Source of the DNA: an uncultured Flavobacteriales bacterium
Lineage (GTDB): Bacteria; Bacteroidota; Bacteroidia; Palsa-965
DNA length: 50,284 bases
NCBI GenBank assembly: GCA_937974275.1
Contig: CALJIF010000030.1
Coordinates: 1 to 50,284 of the forward strand
Reading direction: 5' to 3'
Positions within the stretch are counted from its first letter, which is position 1, and each line of letters opens with the position of its first letter. Made by a program: the position numbers and the translations under genes. Under the pieces are notes generated by a model, which had not been told where the DNA came from, made no database searches, and worked only from the letters and a program-made list of their open reading frames with translations. Below, piece after piece: positions 8,029 to 16,786 of this stretch.

Positions 8029-10118
8029 TGAATCGCTGTTTCGTAATCGCGCTTATATTTTGCTCTACAATCCTTTACGGACAAGTAGATTCCGTTAAAA
8101 CGGACGATCCGCTCAATCAGCAAATCGAATTACTTTCCGAAAATCTGGAACAGGAAGATGCCGATTACACCAACCTCATCGAAGATCTTCAGTATTACAA
8201 AGCGCACCCTATCAATCTGAACGCCGCAACACGAGAGGAATTGCGAGAACTGGGATTGCTGAGCGAAATTCAAATCGGAGGAATTATTGCCTACCGCGAA
8301 CGCTTCGGCAACTTCGTTTCTATTTATGAAATTCAGGCTGTTCCCGAATTAGACTTGGGCACTATTTATTCCATTTTGCCGTACGTGCGTGTGTCCGACC
8401 GATTAGATGCCGCACATTTCAATGCTAAAGAAATGTTTAAAAACGGTAAACACGAAATTGTGTTCCGTACGCAACGCATCATCGAACAACAAGAAGGTTT
8501 TGCGCCTATCGACAGCGCGGAATTAGCGGAGAACCCCAACAAGCGTTACCTCGGTAATCCGTACAGAATGTTTATGCGCTACCGGTTTACTTACTCCAAT
8601 TTTGTGAGTTGGGGCATGACAGCCGAAAAAGATGCGGGCGAAGAATTTTTCAGAGGCACACAAAAGCAAGGATTTGATTTTTATTCGGCTCATGTAAGTG
8701 TTAGAAATTTCGGAGTCGTGAAAGCTGCAGTGCTCGGCGATTATCAGGTAAGTTTCGGTCAAGGACTTGTGGCATGGACCGGTTACGCATTCGGCAAAAC
8801 TGCTATGTCCGTTGCTACCAAAAGAAATGCAATCGGGTTGCGTCCATACACGTCTGTGGATGAAAATCGTTTTTTACGCGGAGGAGCTACAACGTTGCGT
8901 TTCGGCAAAATAGAAACTACGGCATTTTACTCCGTTAAAAAGCGTGATGCCAACATAACCGGAACCGACACATTACAAAATGATATTGAAGTTTTGGAAG
9001 TAAGTAGTCTTCAATTATCCGGCTTACACACTACTTTGGCCGAAGTTGCCGATAAAGATGCCATCACGGAACATTACATGGGCGGTAACATCAGTTTCCG
9101 AAATCAAAAATTTTCCATCGGTGTTACCGGAGCGCATTCCCGCTACAGTGCTGCTTTACGACGCGATCTGGATTTGTACAATCAATTTGAATTTTCGTCT
9201 GATCGCAACACGGTAGTTGGTGCCGATTACGGTTTCCTGATTCGCAACTTTCATTTTTTCGGAGAAGCTGCTCGCAGTGCGTCGGGAGGAATGGCATTTG
9301 TTAATGGCGTTTTGATTAGCCTGGATCCGCGATTGGCATTCACCTTGCACCACCGACATTTCGATCGCAATTTTCAAAACCTCTATGCCAATACGTTTTC
9401 CGAAAGCACATTTCCGTTAAACGAGCAAGGCATTTACATGGGCATTCAAGCCAAGCCCGCTAAAAAAATTACGCTCACGGCTTATTACGATCAGGTGAAA
9501 TTTCCGTGGATGCGTTACAATGCAGATGCTCCCTCGAACTTTCAGGATGTATTGATCCAATTGAATTTCACTCCCGACAAAAAAACCGATTTCTACATTC
9601 GCTATCGCAATCGTGATCGCTGGGTGAATGCCTCCGACCCTGATGCGGATATTGATTTCATTGTGCCGCTCGATCAACAAAACATTCGCTTTCAGGCCAC
9701 CTACCCGCTTGGTCCATCCTTGCGTTTACGAAACCGTATCGAGTATTTGATTTATCATCAAGCCAATGAAGAACGTTCAACAGGCTTTGTGATGTGGCAA
9801 GACCTGACCTACAAAAAACTGGGATCACCAATTGCCATTACACTTCGTTATGCCTTGTTCCAAACAGAAAGTTATGACGCACGTATTTACGCATACGAGA
9901 ATGATATGCCATATGCGTTTTCTGTTCCGGCGTATTATTACAAAGGCTCAAGAGCGTATGTGCTCATCAATTGGGACATTACACGACGCGTTGAATTGTG
10001 GCTGCGCGTCGCACAGTTTTTCTACTACGACAGAAATGTAATCAGTGAAGGTGCATTGACCGAAATTCAAGGCAACACGAAGTCGGAAGTAAAACTGCAG
10101 ATGCGTATTAAACTTTGA
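8028..10118 (+). CDS. Helix-hairpin-helix outer-membrane barrel protein
   Basis: A 696-residue exported protein. After a signal peptide (1-19) and an acidic linker, residues 61-122 form a ComEA-like helix-hairpin-helix unit: INLNAATREELRELGLL, then IIAYRERFG and a second turn ending in SILPYV. The remaining 550 or so residues are beta-rich, with alternating aromatic and polar residues, and end in KSEVKLQMRIKL, consistent with a large outer-membrane beta-barrel. The ATG at 8028 is used; the codon before it is an in-frame GTG (8025) that overlaps the previous gene. HhH units usually bind DNA without sequence specificity, but they can also act as protein contacts. The function is not established. 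Confidence 0.75.
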   Translation: MNRCFVIALIFCSTILYGQVDSVKTDDPLNQQIELLSENLEQEDADYTNLIEDLQYYKAHPINLNAATREELRELGLLSEIQIGGIIAYRERFGNFVSIYEIQAVPELDLGTIYSILPYVRVSDRLDAAHFNAKEMFKNGKHEIVFRTQRIIEQQEGFAPIDSAELAENPNKRYLGNPYRMFMRYRFTYSNFVSWGMTAEKDAGEEFFRGTQKQGFDFYSAHVSVRNFGVVKAAVLGDYQVSFGQGLVAWTGYAFGKTAMSVATKRNAIGLRPYTSVDENRFLRGGATTLRFGKIETTAFYSVKKRDANITGTDTLQNDIEVLEVSSLQLSGLHTTLAEVADKDAITEHYMGGNISFRNQKFSIGVTGAHSRYSAALRRDLDLYNQFEFSSDRNTVVGADYGFLIRNFHFFGEAARSASGGMAFVNGVLISLDPRLAFTLHHRHFDRNFQNLYANTFSESTFPLNEQGIYMGIQAKPAKKITLTAYYDQVKFPWMRYNADAPSNFQDVLIQLNFTPDKKTDFYIRYRNRDRWVNASDPDADIDFIVPLDQQNIRFQATYPLGPSLRLRNRIEYLIYHQANEERSTGFVMWQDLTYKKLGSPIAITLRYALFQTESYDARIYAYENDMPYAFSVPAYYYKGSRAYVLINWDITRRVELWLRVAQFFYYDRNVISEGALTEIQGNTKSEVKLQMRIKL

Positions 10119-10182
10119 GAACACCTGTTTCGCGCTGTTATTGCGTATAGAAATTCGTTGCGCATATCGTAACTTGCTCCTT

Positions 10183-10815
10183 GTGGAGGACAAAAAAATC
10201 ATTTCTCAAAGTACTTGGAATAAAATGGCATCGCTGTACGAAGAAAAATTTCTTCCCATGCGTATGTACGATCACACCTACGATTTCGTATTGGAACAAT
10301 TAAAGAAAGAGGCTTCCATTTTAGACTGGGGTTGTGGTCCCGGCATTATTGCAAAATACATCGCAAGCAAACGTCACGATATCCGAATTTCCGGAATCGA
10401 TAACGCGCCCAACATGATTGAACGAGCACGCCTCAATGTTCCGCATGGAGAATTTTATGCTACCGACATGGAACACGCTGCGTTTCCGTCCAATACGTTT
10501 GATGCGATCTTCGGAGGATTTGTGTTGCCCTATATCGCGCAACAAGAACTTGCTCCGATCATACAAAAAATCAATTCAATAGTTACCTCTGAGGCATTGC
10601 TGTATTTGAGCTTTGTAGAAGGAAACCCGGAACAATCCGAATGGAAAACCAATACGCATGGCGATCGTGTTTATTTCAATTACCACACCCGTGAGCAATT
10701 ACAAGATATGTTGTCAGCAATGAAATGGAACACCATTCAACATTTTGATGTTCCGTATGACAATAGCTTTCATACCGTAATTATTTCTAAAAGAAACGAA
10801 ACAGCAGAATGGTGA
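10183..10815 (+). CDS. Class I SAM-dependent methyltransferase
   Basis: A protein of about 210 residues with a Rossmann-type methyltransferase fold. Motif I is ILDWGCGPGIIAKYI, motif II contains GIDNAPNMIE, and a motif III/IV region lies at ATDMEHAAFP...DAIFGGFVLPYI. The substrate is not apparent; the closest functional type is the Methyltransf_11/25 group. The start is uncertain. GTG at 10183 is chosen because it follows a degraded -7 box (TAACTTGC, 10170-10177) and gives a start close to family members; TTG codons at 10141 and 10181 are alternatives. The gene stands alone and converges on the NIDO-PKD gene at 10844. Confidence 0.82.
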   Translation: MEDKKIISQSTWNKMASLYEEKFLPMRMYDHTYDFVLEQLKKEASILDWGCGPGIIAKYIASKRHDIRISGIDNAPNMIERARLNVPHGEFYATDMEHAAFPSNTFDAIFGGFVLPYIAQQELAPIIQKINSIVTSEALLYLSFVEGNPEQSEWKTNTHGDRVYFNYHTREQLQDMLSAMKWNTIQHFDVPYDNSFHTVIISKRNETAEW

Positions 10816-10843
10816 AACTTTATTAATATAATTGACAAGTCAA

Positions 10844-12523
10844 CTATCGCACTACATGAAAGAATCCTGTAATTGCAGGATAGATGTAAGGACCTGTTAA
10901 CTCGTAATAGTACACACCGTCCACCACATTCGGAATCCAATCGTTACGGTAATCTTTACTCTCGTATACAACATTGCCCCAACGATTGAAAACTCGCAAA
11001 ACAGAACGTTCGTAATTATTAAGATGTGTGAACACCAACGCATCATTCACACCATCACCGTTCGGAGAAACAACATTGGGTACTTCAATAGGAATACCGC
11101 CAACTACTTCAAATGTTGCACTAAATGTAGAAGAACAACCACTGAACAAGGAGGCTGTGAGCGTTACGGTGTACACGGAATCTCCGTTAAAGGTGTGTGT
11201 AGGATTTTGCAAAGTTGAAGTACCACCATCTCCGAAATTCCACAACCATTGCACTGCGCCCGGAGTATTAGCCGTGAACTGAACAGTTGCGGGGGCCAAT
11301 TGCGGAGATGAAGGTGTAAACGAAAACGCAACTGCAGGAAGATTCACCACTTGAATGATCACATTCGCTGTTGTTGAAGCTGCAGGATTTCCGTTATCTG
11401 TCCCTGTGATCGTTATTAAATTATTGCCCACATTGGTTGGTAAACCAACAAAGTATAAACTCACTTGTGCAGGGTTTCCGTTCTGATTCGAGACCACCGT
11501 AAGTCCGGTACCACTCGCAGAAGTAGTTGCGGCAGTAATTTGATTTTGTTCGGGAGAAAGGAACGATGCGTTAATTGGGACAGTATCGCCGACGCAAATA
11601 AAAATCGTATCACACACTTCTCCGGAATTTACGATAGGCGGTAAATTATTTCCTGAGCCGTTATTACATACATTAAAATAAAACGTCTGATTATCCAGCC
11701 AACTCACCTGATCAGGATTTCCGAAAGGACCATCATACATTGTGCCCGGTTGATCAAAACGACCGATCTGAATATAATCAACCCCATTCCCTCGATTTAC
11801 GCCCACTGTAGCCGGTTGTCCACCAAATCCGTTAACTCCGCCTGAAGCATTTCCTGTTGTCCATTGCATATCTCCGTAGCAAAAAGAAACGTTATTGCCG
11901 GAAGGAAGTATAGGATCGCTTCCATCGGTAATGATCAACTGAAAATCATTGAGTTTATCGGCGTACTGGGAAAAATAACCCACCGTATTCCATCGCACAA
12001 TCATATACGTTGGTGTCACTTTGTAATACACTACACCACTAAGTGGATTTCGTGTGTCCACATCCGCCCAGAAAGGAGCAATCATAACAAACGTTGGATC
12101 AGGAAACGAGTTCGCAGTAAACGTTCCGTAAGGCGCGCCAAATGAAACATTCCCGTTGTTGTTAATGTAAACGGTGTTGTTGGTTTGTCCGTAAAAACAA
12201 AAGTTAAAGGGTAATACAATTGGTGGTGATGAGCCGTCATCGTTACGATAATCATTACCGGCATTACCCGAACTGAATGGCACTACCTGAAAACTATTGT
12301 CTATGGGCACCATACAATTACACAAAACAGAAGATGCGGCTTGTACAGGTGGCTGCACTTTTGCTGTGATGCTGTCCGGTGAAGTAGTGGTTACGTTAAC
12401 ACCCGCTAATCCTCCGTTCACCTTTAACGACTGATATTCACGACTGTCAACAACAACATTCTGCTGCGCGAAAATGCACCAATTAAAAGACAGAATAAGT
12501 ACTATGACAATGTATCGTTTCAT
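10844..12523 (-). CDS. NIDO-PKD protein with T9SS type B sorting domain
   Basis: A 559-residue secreted protein. A signal peptide (MKRYIVIVLILSFNWCIFAQ) is followed by a nidogen-like NIDO domain at about residues 75-290 (YINNNGNVSFG, MIAPFWADVDTR, VRWNTVGYF, FQLIITDG). A cadherin-like beta region comes next, then one PKD domain (WLWNFGDGGTSTLQNPTHTF), and finally the 'gliding motility-associated' C-terminal domain (VVSPNGDGVNDALVF, VFNRWGNVVYES, GVYYYEL), which directs export by the type IX system. It is probably a surface adhesin. It is a tandem paralog of the next gene upstream and has its own -7 box, TATCTTTG, at 12556-12563. The ATG at 12523 is chosen because it starts the signal peptide. 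Confidence 0.85.
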   Translation of the reverse strand: MKRYIVIVLILSFNWCIFAQQNVVVDSREYQSLKVNGGLAGVNVTTTSPDSITAKVQPPVQAASSVLCNCMVPIDNSFQVVPFSSGNAGNDYRNDDGSSPPIVLPFNFCFYGQTNNTVYINNNGNVSFGAPYGTFTANSFPDPTFVMIAPFWADVDTRNPLSGVVYYKVTPTYMIVRWNTVGYFSQYADKLNDFQLIITDGSDPILPSGNNVSFCYGDMQWTTGNASGGVNGFGGQPATVGVNRGNGVDYIQIGRFDQPGTMYDGPFGNPDQVSWLDNQTFYFNVCNNGSGNNLPPIVNSGEVCDTIFICVGDTVPINASFLSPEQNQITAATTSASGTGLTVVSNQNGNPAQVSLYFVGLPTNVGNNLITITGTDNGNPAASTTANVIIQVVNLPAVAFSFTPSSPQLAPATVQFTANTPGAVQWLWNFGDGGTSTLQNPTHTFNGDSVYTVTLTASLFSGCSSTFSATFEVVGGIPIEVPNVVSPNGDGVNDALVFTHLNNYERSVLRVFNRWGNVVYESKDYRNDWIPNVVDGVYYYELTGPYIYPAITGFFHVVR

Positions 12524-12555
12524 CGTGATGCCGTTAAAATAACGCACTTCAGATT

Positions 12556-12563
12556 CAAAGATA
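12556..12563 (-). promoter_or_regulatory. Promoter -7 box of the NIDO-PKD gene
   Basis: TATCTTTG on the minus strand is an exact TAnnTTTG match, 32 nt before the ATG at 12523. It lies in the 49-nt gap between the paralogs, so the downstream copy need not depend on read-through. Confidence 0.6.
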
Positions 12564-12572
12564 CAACTAGAA

Positions 12573-14825
12573 TTAACGAATGAGGTTTACTCCGCCTATA
12601 TAACGCGTGGATTTGCCGTCCAGATCTTTAACAGTGATCTTGTACACGTACGTATCAATCTGAACTTGCTTGCTGTTAAACGAACCGTCCCAACCTTTTA
12701 GCGGATCAATGGTTTTGAAGATCAAATTACCCCAACGATCAAACACCAGCATTTCATATCCACGCACATACGACAAGGAAGAGAATACCGGCATGAACAG
12801 ATCATTGTTACCATTGGCATTCGGGGTAAATGCGTTCGGAATCCAAATCAACAATTCCGGTGAAATCAACAACTCGTGAATCATCGTATCCGGACAAGCA
12901 CCACCTGCAGCAGAAACAACCAGCATTACCGAGAATACTCCCGTATCCTGATAGGTGTAATACGGATTTTGCACATTGGAAGTAGCACCGTTTTCATCAA
13001 AAAACCATTGCCACTCCACCGGACCATTTGTACTTTGATCGGTGAAATAAATCGTAGAATTATTTAACGTTGCCGGCTGCGGCGACAGCGTAAATTCTGC
13101 TACAGGCCCCGGTATAACATCAACCATTTGTGCAATCGTCAATGTATCCTTGCAACCTTCAGCCGATGTCACGTACAACGTCACATCGTATTGTCCCTGA
13201 TTGACAAAACAATGATTCGGATTCTGTACCGTGTCACTTCCTCCATCACTGTATTCCCATAACCACTGAGCAGCAGAACTATTGGTTACTGTTGTTAAAT
13301 CGGTGAAGTCAACGCATAATGGAGAGCATCCTGTTAACGGATCGCCACTGAAAGCAGCTACAGGCAACTCATACACTGTTATACTTCTTTGCGCGGTATC
13401 CGAACAGCCTAATGAATCCGTTACTTCCAGCACCACCGTGTAACTTCCGCTTAACGGATAACTATAACTCGGATCGGAAATATTACTCGTATCATTAGTT
13501 AATAAACTAATTCCGAAATCCCAGTGATAGTCTACAATCGGACCGTTTATAGTAACCGTTGTTGCCGAGCTAAAATCAATTTGTTCATTAGGACACGCGC
13601 TCGTTGCAGTAAATGCTGCTGTTGGTCCCGGAACTACATTAATGACTACTAATCCCGAAGTTGTTTGAGCAGGCGTTCCGTTGTCTGTTCCACTTATCGT
13701 TATGGTATTAATACCAAGATTACTCGGCAATCCAACAAAGAATGCATTCAGATTCACGGGATTGGCAGGCGCTGAAGGCACAACAGTAAGACCTGTACCG
13801 GTAGTTGTGGCGGTCGCTGATGATAACTGATTATTTTCCGGAGATAAAAACTGTGCGGTAATAATGAAAGTATCGCCAACACACAAATCGAACGTATCAC
13901 ACACCTGATTCGCATTCATGATAGGCGGCAAATTACCACCTCCTCCTGCTGTACATACATCAAGGAAAAACTGTTTGTTATCCAGCCAACTCACCTGACT
14001 TGCAGGTCCGAATGGTCCGTTATAGTTGGTTCCCGGCGCATCGAAACGACCAATTTGAATATAGTTGATGCCATCACCCAAATTTGCACCAACAGTTGCA
14101 GGCGTACCACCGAAGCCATTTACACCGCTGGAAGCATCACCTGTTGTCCATTGCATATCTCCGTAGCAGAATGCAACGTTCGAGCCCGGTGGCAATAGCG
14201 GATCAGTTCCATCCGTAATAATTAACTGAAAGTCATTCAACTTATCGGTATGTTGCGAATAATAGCCCACAATATTCCAACGCACGATCATTGCAGTTGG
14301 CGTCACTTTGTAATGTACAACACCACTCGCTAAACCACGCGTATCAACGTCTGCCCAAAACGGCGCGATCATAGTATAGTTCGCACTTGGAAACGCCGCC
14401 GAACTGAATGCTCCGTATGGATTGTTGAATGAAATATTACCGTTGTTGTTAATGTAAACCTGATTGAAATTTTGTCCGTAGAAACAAAAGTTAAACGGCA
14501 GATTAATTACCGCAGATGAACCATCATCGTTACGATACAATGGAGCAGTTCCGAAAGGAAAGGGCACAACCTGAAACGTGGCATCCAATGGGACAATACA
14601 CTCGCAGTTGGCCGGCGCTTGAGGAGCTACAGGTGGTTGCTGAATTACGGGATTAGACTCGGGCTGACCGGAAGCATCAATGTAATAGACACCGGTATTC
14701 AATGCTCCCGCTGACTTCAGAGAATCGTATACCAAAGGCGATAATCCCACCGGCACCTGCTGCTGACCAAGCAATACCGCTTGAGCAGTTACAACAATTG
14801 CAATAAGTGCGAGAATACGCTTCAT
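12573..14825 (-). CDS. NIDO-PKD protein with three PKD domains and T9SS type B sorting domain
   Basis: A 750-residue secreted protein, paralogous to its downstream neighbour. The order is: signal peptide (1-20), NIDO domain at about 85-300 with nearly the same motifs as the neighbour (YINNNGNISFN, MIAPFWADVDTR, FQLIITDGTDP), a beta region, three PKD-like domains at about 400-660 (DYHWDFG, WLWEYSDGG, WQWFFDENG cores), and the type B sorting domain (IPNAFTPNANGNNDLFMP, LVFDRWGNLIFKT, VYKITVKDLDGK). Expected to be a cell-surface adhesin. The main difference from the neighbour is two extra PKD units, as expected after duplication and repeat gain or loss. A -33/-7 promoter precedes it. Confidence 0.87.
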   Translation of the reverse strand: MKRILALIAIVVTAQAVLLGQQQVPVGLSPLVYDSLKSAGALNTGVYYIDASGQPESNPVIQQPPVAPQAPANCECIVPLDATFQVVPFPFGTAPLYRNDDGSSAVINLPFNFCFYGQNFNQVYINNNGNISFNNPYGAFSSAAFPSANYTMIAPFWADVDTRGLASGVVHYKVTPTAMIVRWNIVGYYSQHTDKLNDFQLIITDGTDPLLPPGSNVAFCYGDMQWTTGDASSGVNGFGGTPATVGANLGDGINYIQIGRFDAPGTNYNGPFGPASQVSWLDNKQFFLDVCTAGGGGNLPPIMNANQVCDTFDLCVGDTFIITAQFLSPENNQLSSATATTTGTGLTVVPSAPANPVNLNAFFVGLPSNLGINTITISGTDNGTPAQTTSGLVVINVVPGPTAAFTATSACPNEQIDFSSATTVTINGPIVDYHWDFGISLLTNDTSNISDPSYSYPLSGSYTVVLEVTDSLGCSDTAQRSITVYELPVAAFSGDPLTGCSPLCVDFTDLTTVTNSSAAQWLWEYSDGGSDTVQNPNHCFVNQGQYDVTLYVTSAEGCKDTLTIAQMVDVIPGPVAEFTLSPQPATLNNSTIYFTDQSTNGPVEWQWFFDENGATSNVQNPYYTYQDTGVFSVMLVVSAAGGACPDTMIHELLISPELLIWIPNAFTPNANGNNDLFMPVFSSLSYVRGYEMLVFDRWGNLIFKTIDPLKGWDGSFNSKQVQIDTYVYKITVKDLDGKSTRYIGGVNLIR

Positions 14826-14866
14826 GGATTGAGGATGATAAGTTAGTTACGAATGTGTTTGCTTCG

Positions 14867-14897
14867 TAAAGGTACGACATTCCTGCTTGCTCTCAAA
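14867..14897 (-). promoter_or_regulatory. Promoter of the 750-aa NIDO-PKD gene
   Basis: On the minus strand TTTG (14894-14897) is followed after 19 nt by TACCTTTA (14867-14874). This is the spacing of the Bacteroidota -33/-7 promoter, with one mismatch in the -7 box. The ATG at 14825 is 41 nt downstream. Confidence 0.6.
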
Positions 14898-14902
14898 TTG
14901 CA

Positions 14903-14910
14903 TACATTTG
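14903..14910 (+). promoter_or_regulatory. Promoter -7 box of the MATE transporter gene
   Basis: TACATTTG is an exact consensus match, 17 nt before the ATG at 14928. It lies next to the -33 element of the divergent adhesin promoter, so the two promoters may interfere. Confidence 0.6.
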
Positions 14911-14927
14911 CCGTCTTTTTGCATATA

Positions 14928-16253
14928 ATGACTTGGTCCGCACATATTAAGGCAACACTTTTGCTTGCACTTCCTGTTTGCTTCAGCAATATGGGTCATA
15001 TTGTCGTGGATCTCACCGACAACTTTTTTATTGGTCAACTGCCGGAAAAAACCGCCGGACAAGCGGCAGTAAGTTTGGCCGGAGCTATTTACACCACAAT
15101 TTTGGTTCTGGCCATCGGAATATCTTATGGCATTACTCCAATCGTAGCAGAACTCAGCGCGAAAAATGCACCTGAAAAAATTGTCAGTCATCTGCGTCAA
15201 GCTATCATGACGAACTTCCTGGTTTCAGTGATTTTGTTGGGAGTACTTTTTTTAATCACACCATTACTTCATGAAACCGACCAACCACAGGAAGTGACTG
15301 ATTTGGCGATACGCTTTCTTGGCGTCATCATGTTATCGATGGTGCCGTTAAGTTTATTTTTCACGTTCAAACAATTTCTGGAAGGCTTGTCTGATACGAA
15401 GGCAGCCATGTTCATCACCTTAAGCGGAAACGCATTAAACATTGCGCTGAATTATGCCATGGTATTCGGAAACTGGGGCTTTCCGCAATTAGGAGTAATG
15501 GGATCCTGCTGGGCAACATTCATCGCCAGAATGTATATGGGACTTGCACTTCCCGTTTACGTTTATTTTCATCCCATTTATAAAAAGTATCGTTCAGGAT
15601 TTATTCCCGCCAAATGGGACAAAACGATAATTCGGGAACAACTTAAAATTGGAGTTCCATCCGGTTTAATGTTTGTAATGGAAGTAGCCGCTTTCGGAAT
15701 ACCGACTTTATTTATTCCCGGCACCGAACAACTAGCAGCACATCGTGTAGCCCTTGGTTTAGCGGCATTGTCGTACATGATTTCGAGTGGAATCGGTGCC
15801 GCAGCAACTATACGCGTGGGGCATTTCGTTGGACTTAGTGATCCTTCGAATATTCGCAAGTCGGGTTATACAGCGGTCTTGTTATCGTTAATGGTGATGA
15901 GTATCGCTGCATTAGTTTTCATCGTTGGCAACACTGCATTACCTGCTTATTTCAATAATGATCCGGGAGTATTGGCGTACGCTGCTCCGTTATTATTGAT
16001 TGGTGCTGCATTTCAATTATTCGACGGCACACAAGTTGTTTCGCAAGGTGCGTTACGCGGATTGAAAGACACTATCGTTCCCGGAATTATTGCCTTTGTT
16101 GCCTATTGGATAATAGGACTTCCGATCAGCTATATATTTTGTGTGCCGATGGAAATGGGCGTAAATGGCGTGTGGTATGGCTTCGTTGTCGGACTCGCAG
16201 TTGCGTCCATCGGATTTATCATCCGCTTCCGACGTCTCGCATTACTTCGTTAA
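14928..16253 (+). CDS. MATE-family multidrug/metabolite antiporter
   Basis: A 441-residue inner-membrane protein with about twelve hydrophobic segments arranged in two homologous halves, as in MATE efflux pumps (NorM/DinF type). Conserved features include VDLTDNFFIGQL in TM1, the loop SDTKAAMFITLSGNALNIALNYAMVFG, and the second-half LAALSYMISSGIGAAATIRVG and FDGTQVVSQGALRGLKDT segments. It exports cationic or other small compounds by coupling to Na+ or H+; the substrate is not predictable. The ATG at 14928 (MTWSAHIK) is used because it follows the -7 box; an upstream in-frame ATG at 14853 would precede the promoter. The 3' end overlaps the convergent DinB gene by 4 nt. Confidence 0.93.
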   Translation: MTWSAHIKATLLLALPVCFSNMGHIVVDLTDNFFIGQLPEKTAGQAAVSLAGAIYTTILVLAIGISYGITPIVAELSAKNAPEKIVSHLRQAIMTNFLVSVILLGVLFLITPLLHETDQPQEVTDLAIRFLGVIMLSMVPLSLFFTFKQFLEGLSDTKAAMFITLSGNALNIALNYAMVFGNWGFPQLGVMGSCWATFIARMYMGLALPVYVYFHPIYKKYRSGFIPAKWDKTIIREQLKIGVPSGLMFVMEVAAFGIPTLFIPGTEQLAAHRVALGLAALSYMISSGIGAAATIRVGHFVGLSDPSNIRKSGYTAVLLSLMVMSIAALVFIVGNTALPAYFNNDPGVLAYAAPLLLIGAAFQLFDGTQVVSQGALRGLKDTIVPGIIAFVAYWIIGLPISYIFCVPMEMGVNGVWYGFVVGLAVASIGFIIRFRRLALLR

Positions 16254-16786
16254 TCCTGATCGATCATGTAGCGTTCACGAATAATGCGTTCGTGATGAAT
16301 AACATGTCCGGCTATGACAAATAACAGCGCACGTGGTGTCGTAATGTGATTATTAGCAGTCAACGTTCGATCTAATTCTTCATCCGTCATTCCACGAAAT
16401 AATGAAAGTGTCGCTTCGCGAATTGTCCCGAACTCGTGCACCAGATCGAACATCGTGCGTCGATTAAAATTTGCATTGGTCACGTAATTGTTTTCATCGA
16501 AACCCGGAAGCGATTGCGCTTCGCCACGAGCACCGGCCAATGCACGGTATGCCATGATACGTTCTGTATCGTTAATATGACCAATAATTTCTTTAATTGT
16601 CCATTTGCCTTCCGCATAACGATAATCTTCCCTATCGGAAGGAACTTCGGAAACCAAACCTTTCATTTGCAGTAACTGAGTCTCTAAAAGTCGAAATATA
16701 TTTTCATCGGGAACGAGATCAATGTACCGTTCAAAGTAAGGTTGATACGTTCCTTTTTGAGGCTTAGCAATCACAGCGTATTTCAT
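16250..16786 (-). CDS. DinB-family putative metal-dependent hydrolase/transferase
   Basis: A 178-residue four-helix-bundle protein of the DinB/YfiT superfamily. The three metal-ligand histidines are visible: one in the GKWTIKEIIGHINDTERI segment and two in the C-terminal AGHVIHHERIIRERY. Some family members are thiol transferases (bacillithiol or mycothiol), others are damage-inducible proteins with no known reaction, and the substrate here is unknown. Its ATG overlaps the stop of the upstream M3 peptidase gene by 4 nt, so the two are translationally coupled. Its stop overlaps the convergent MATE gene. Confidence 0.87.
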   Translation of the reverse strand: MKYAVIAKPQKGTYQPYFERYIDLVPDENIFRLLETQLLQMKGLVSEVPSDREDYRYAEGKWTIKEIIGHINDTERIMAYRALAGARGEAQSLPGFDENNYVTNANFNRRTMFDLVHEFGTIREATLSLFRGMTDEELDRTLTANNHITTPRALLFVIAGHVIHHERIIRERYMIDQD

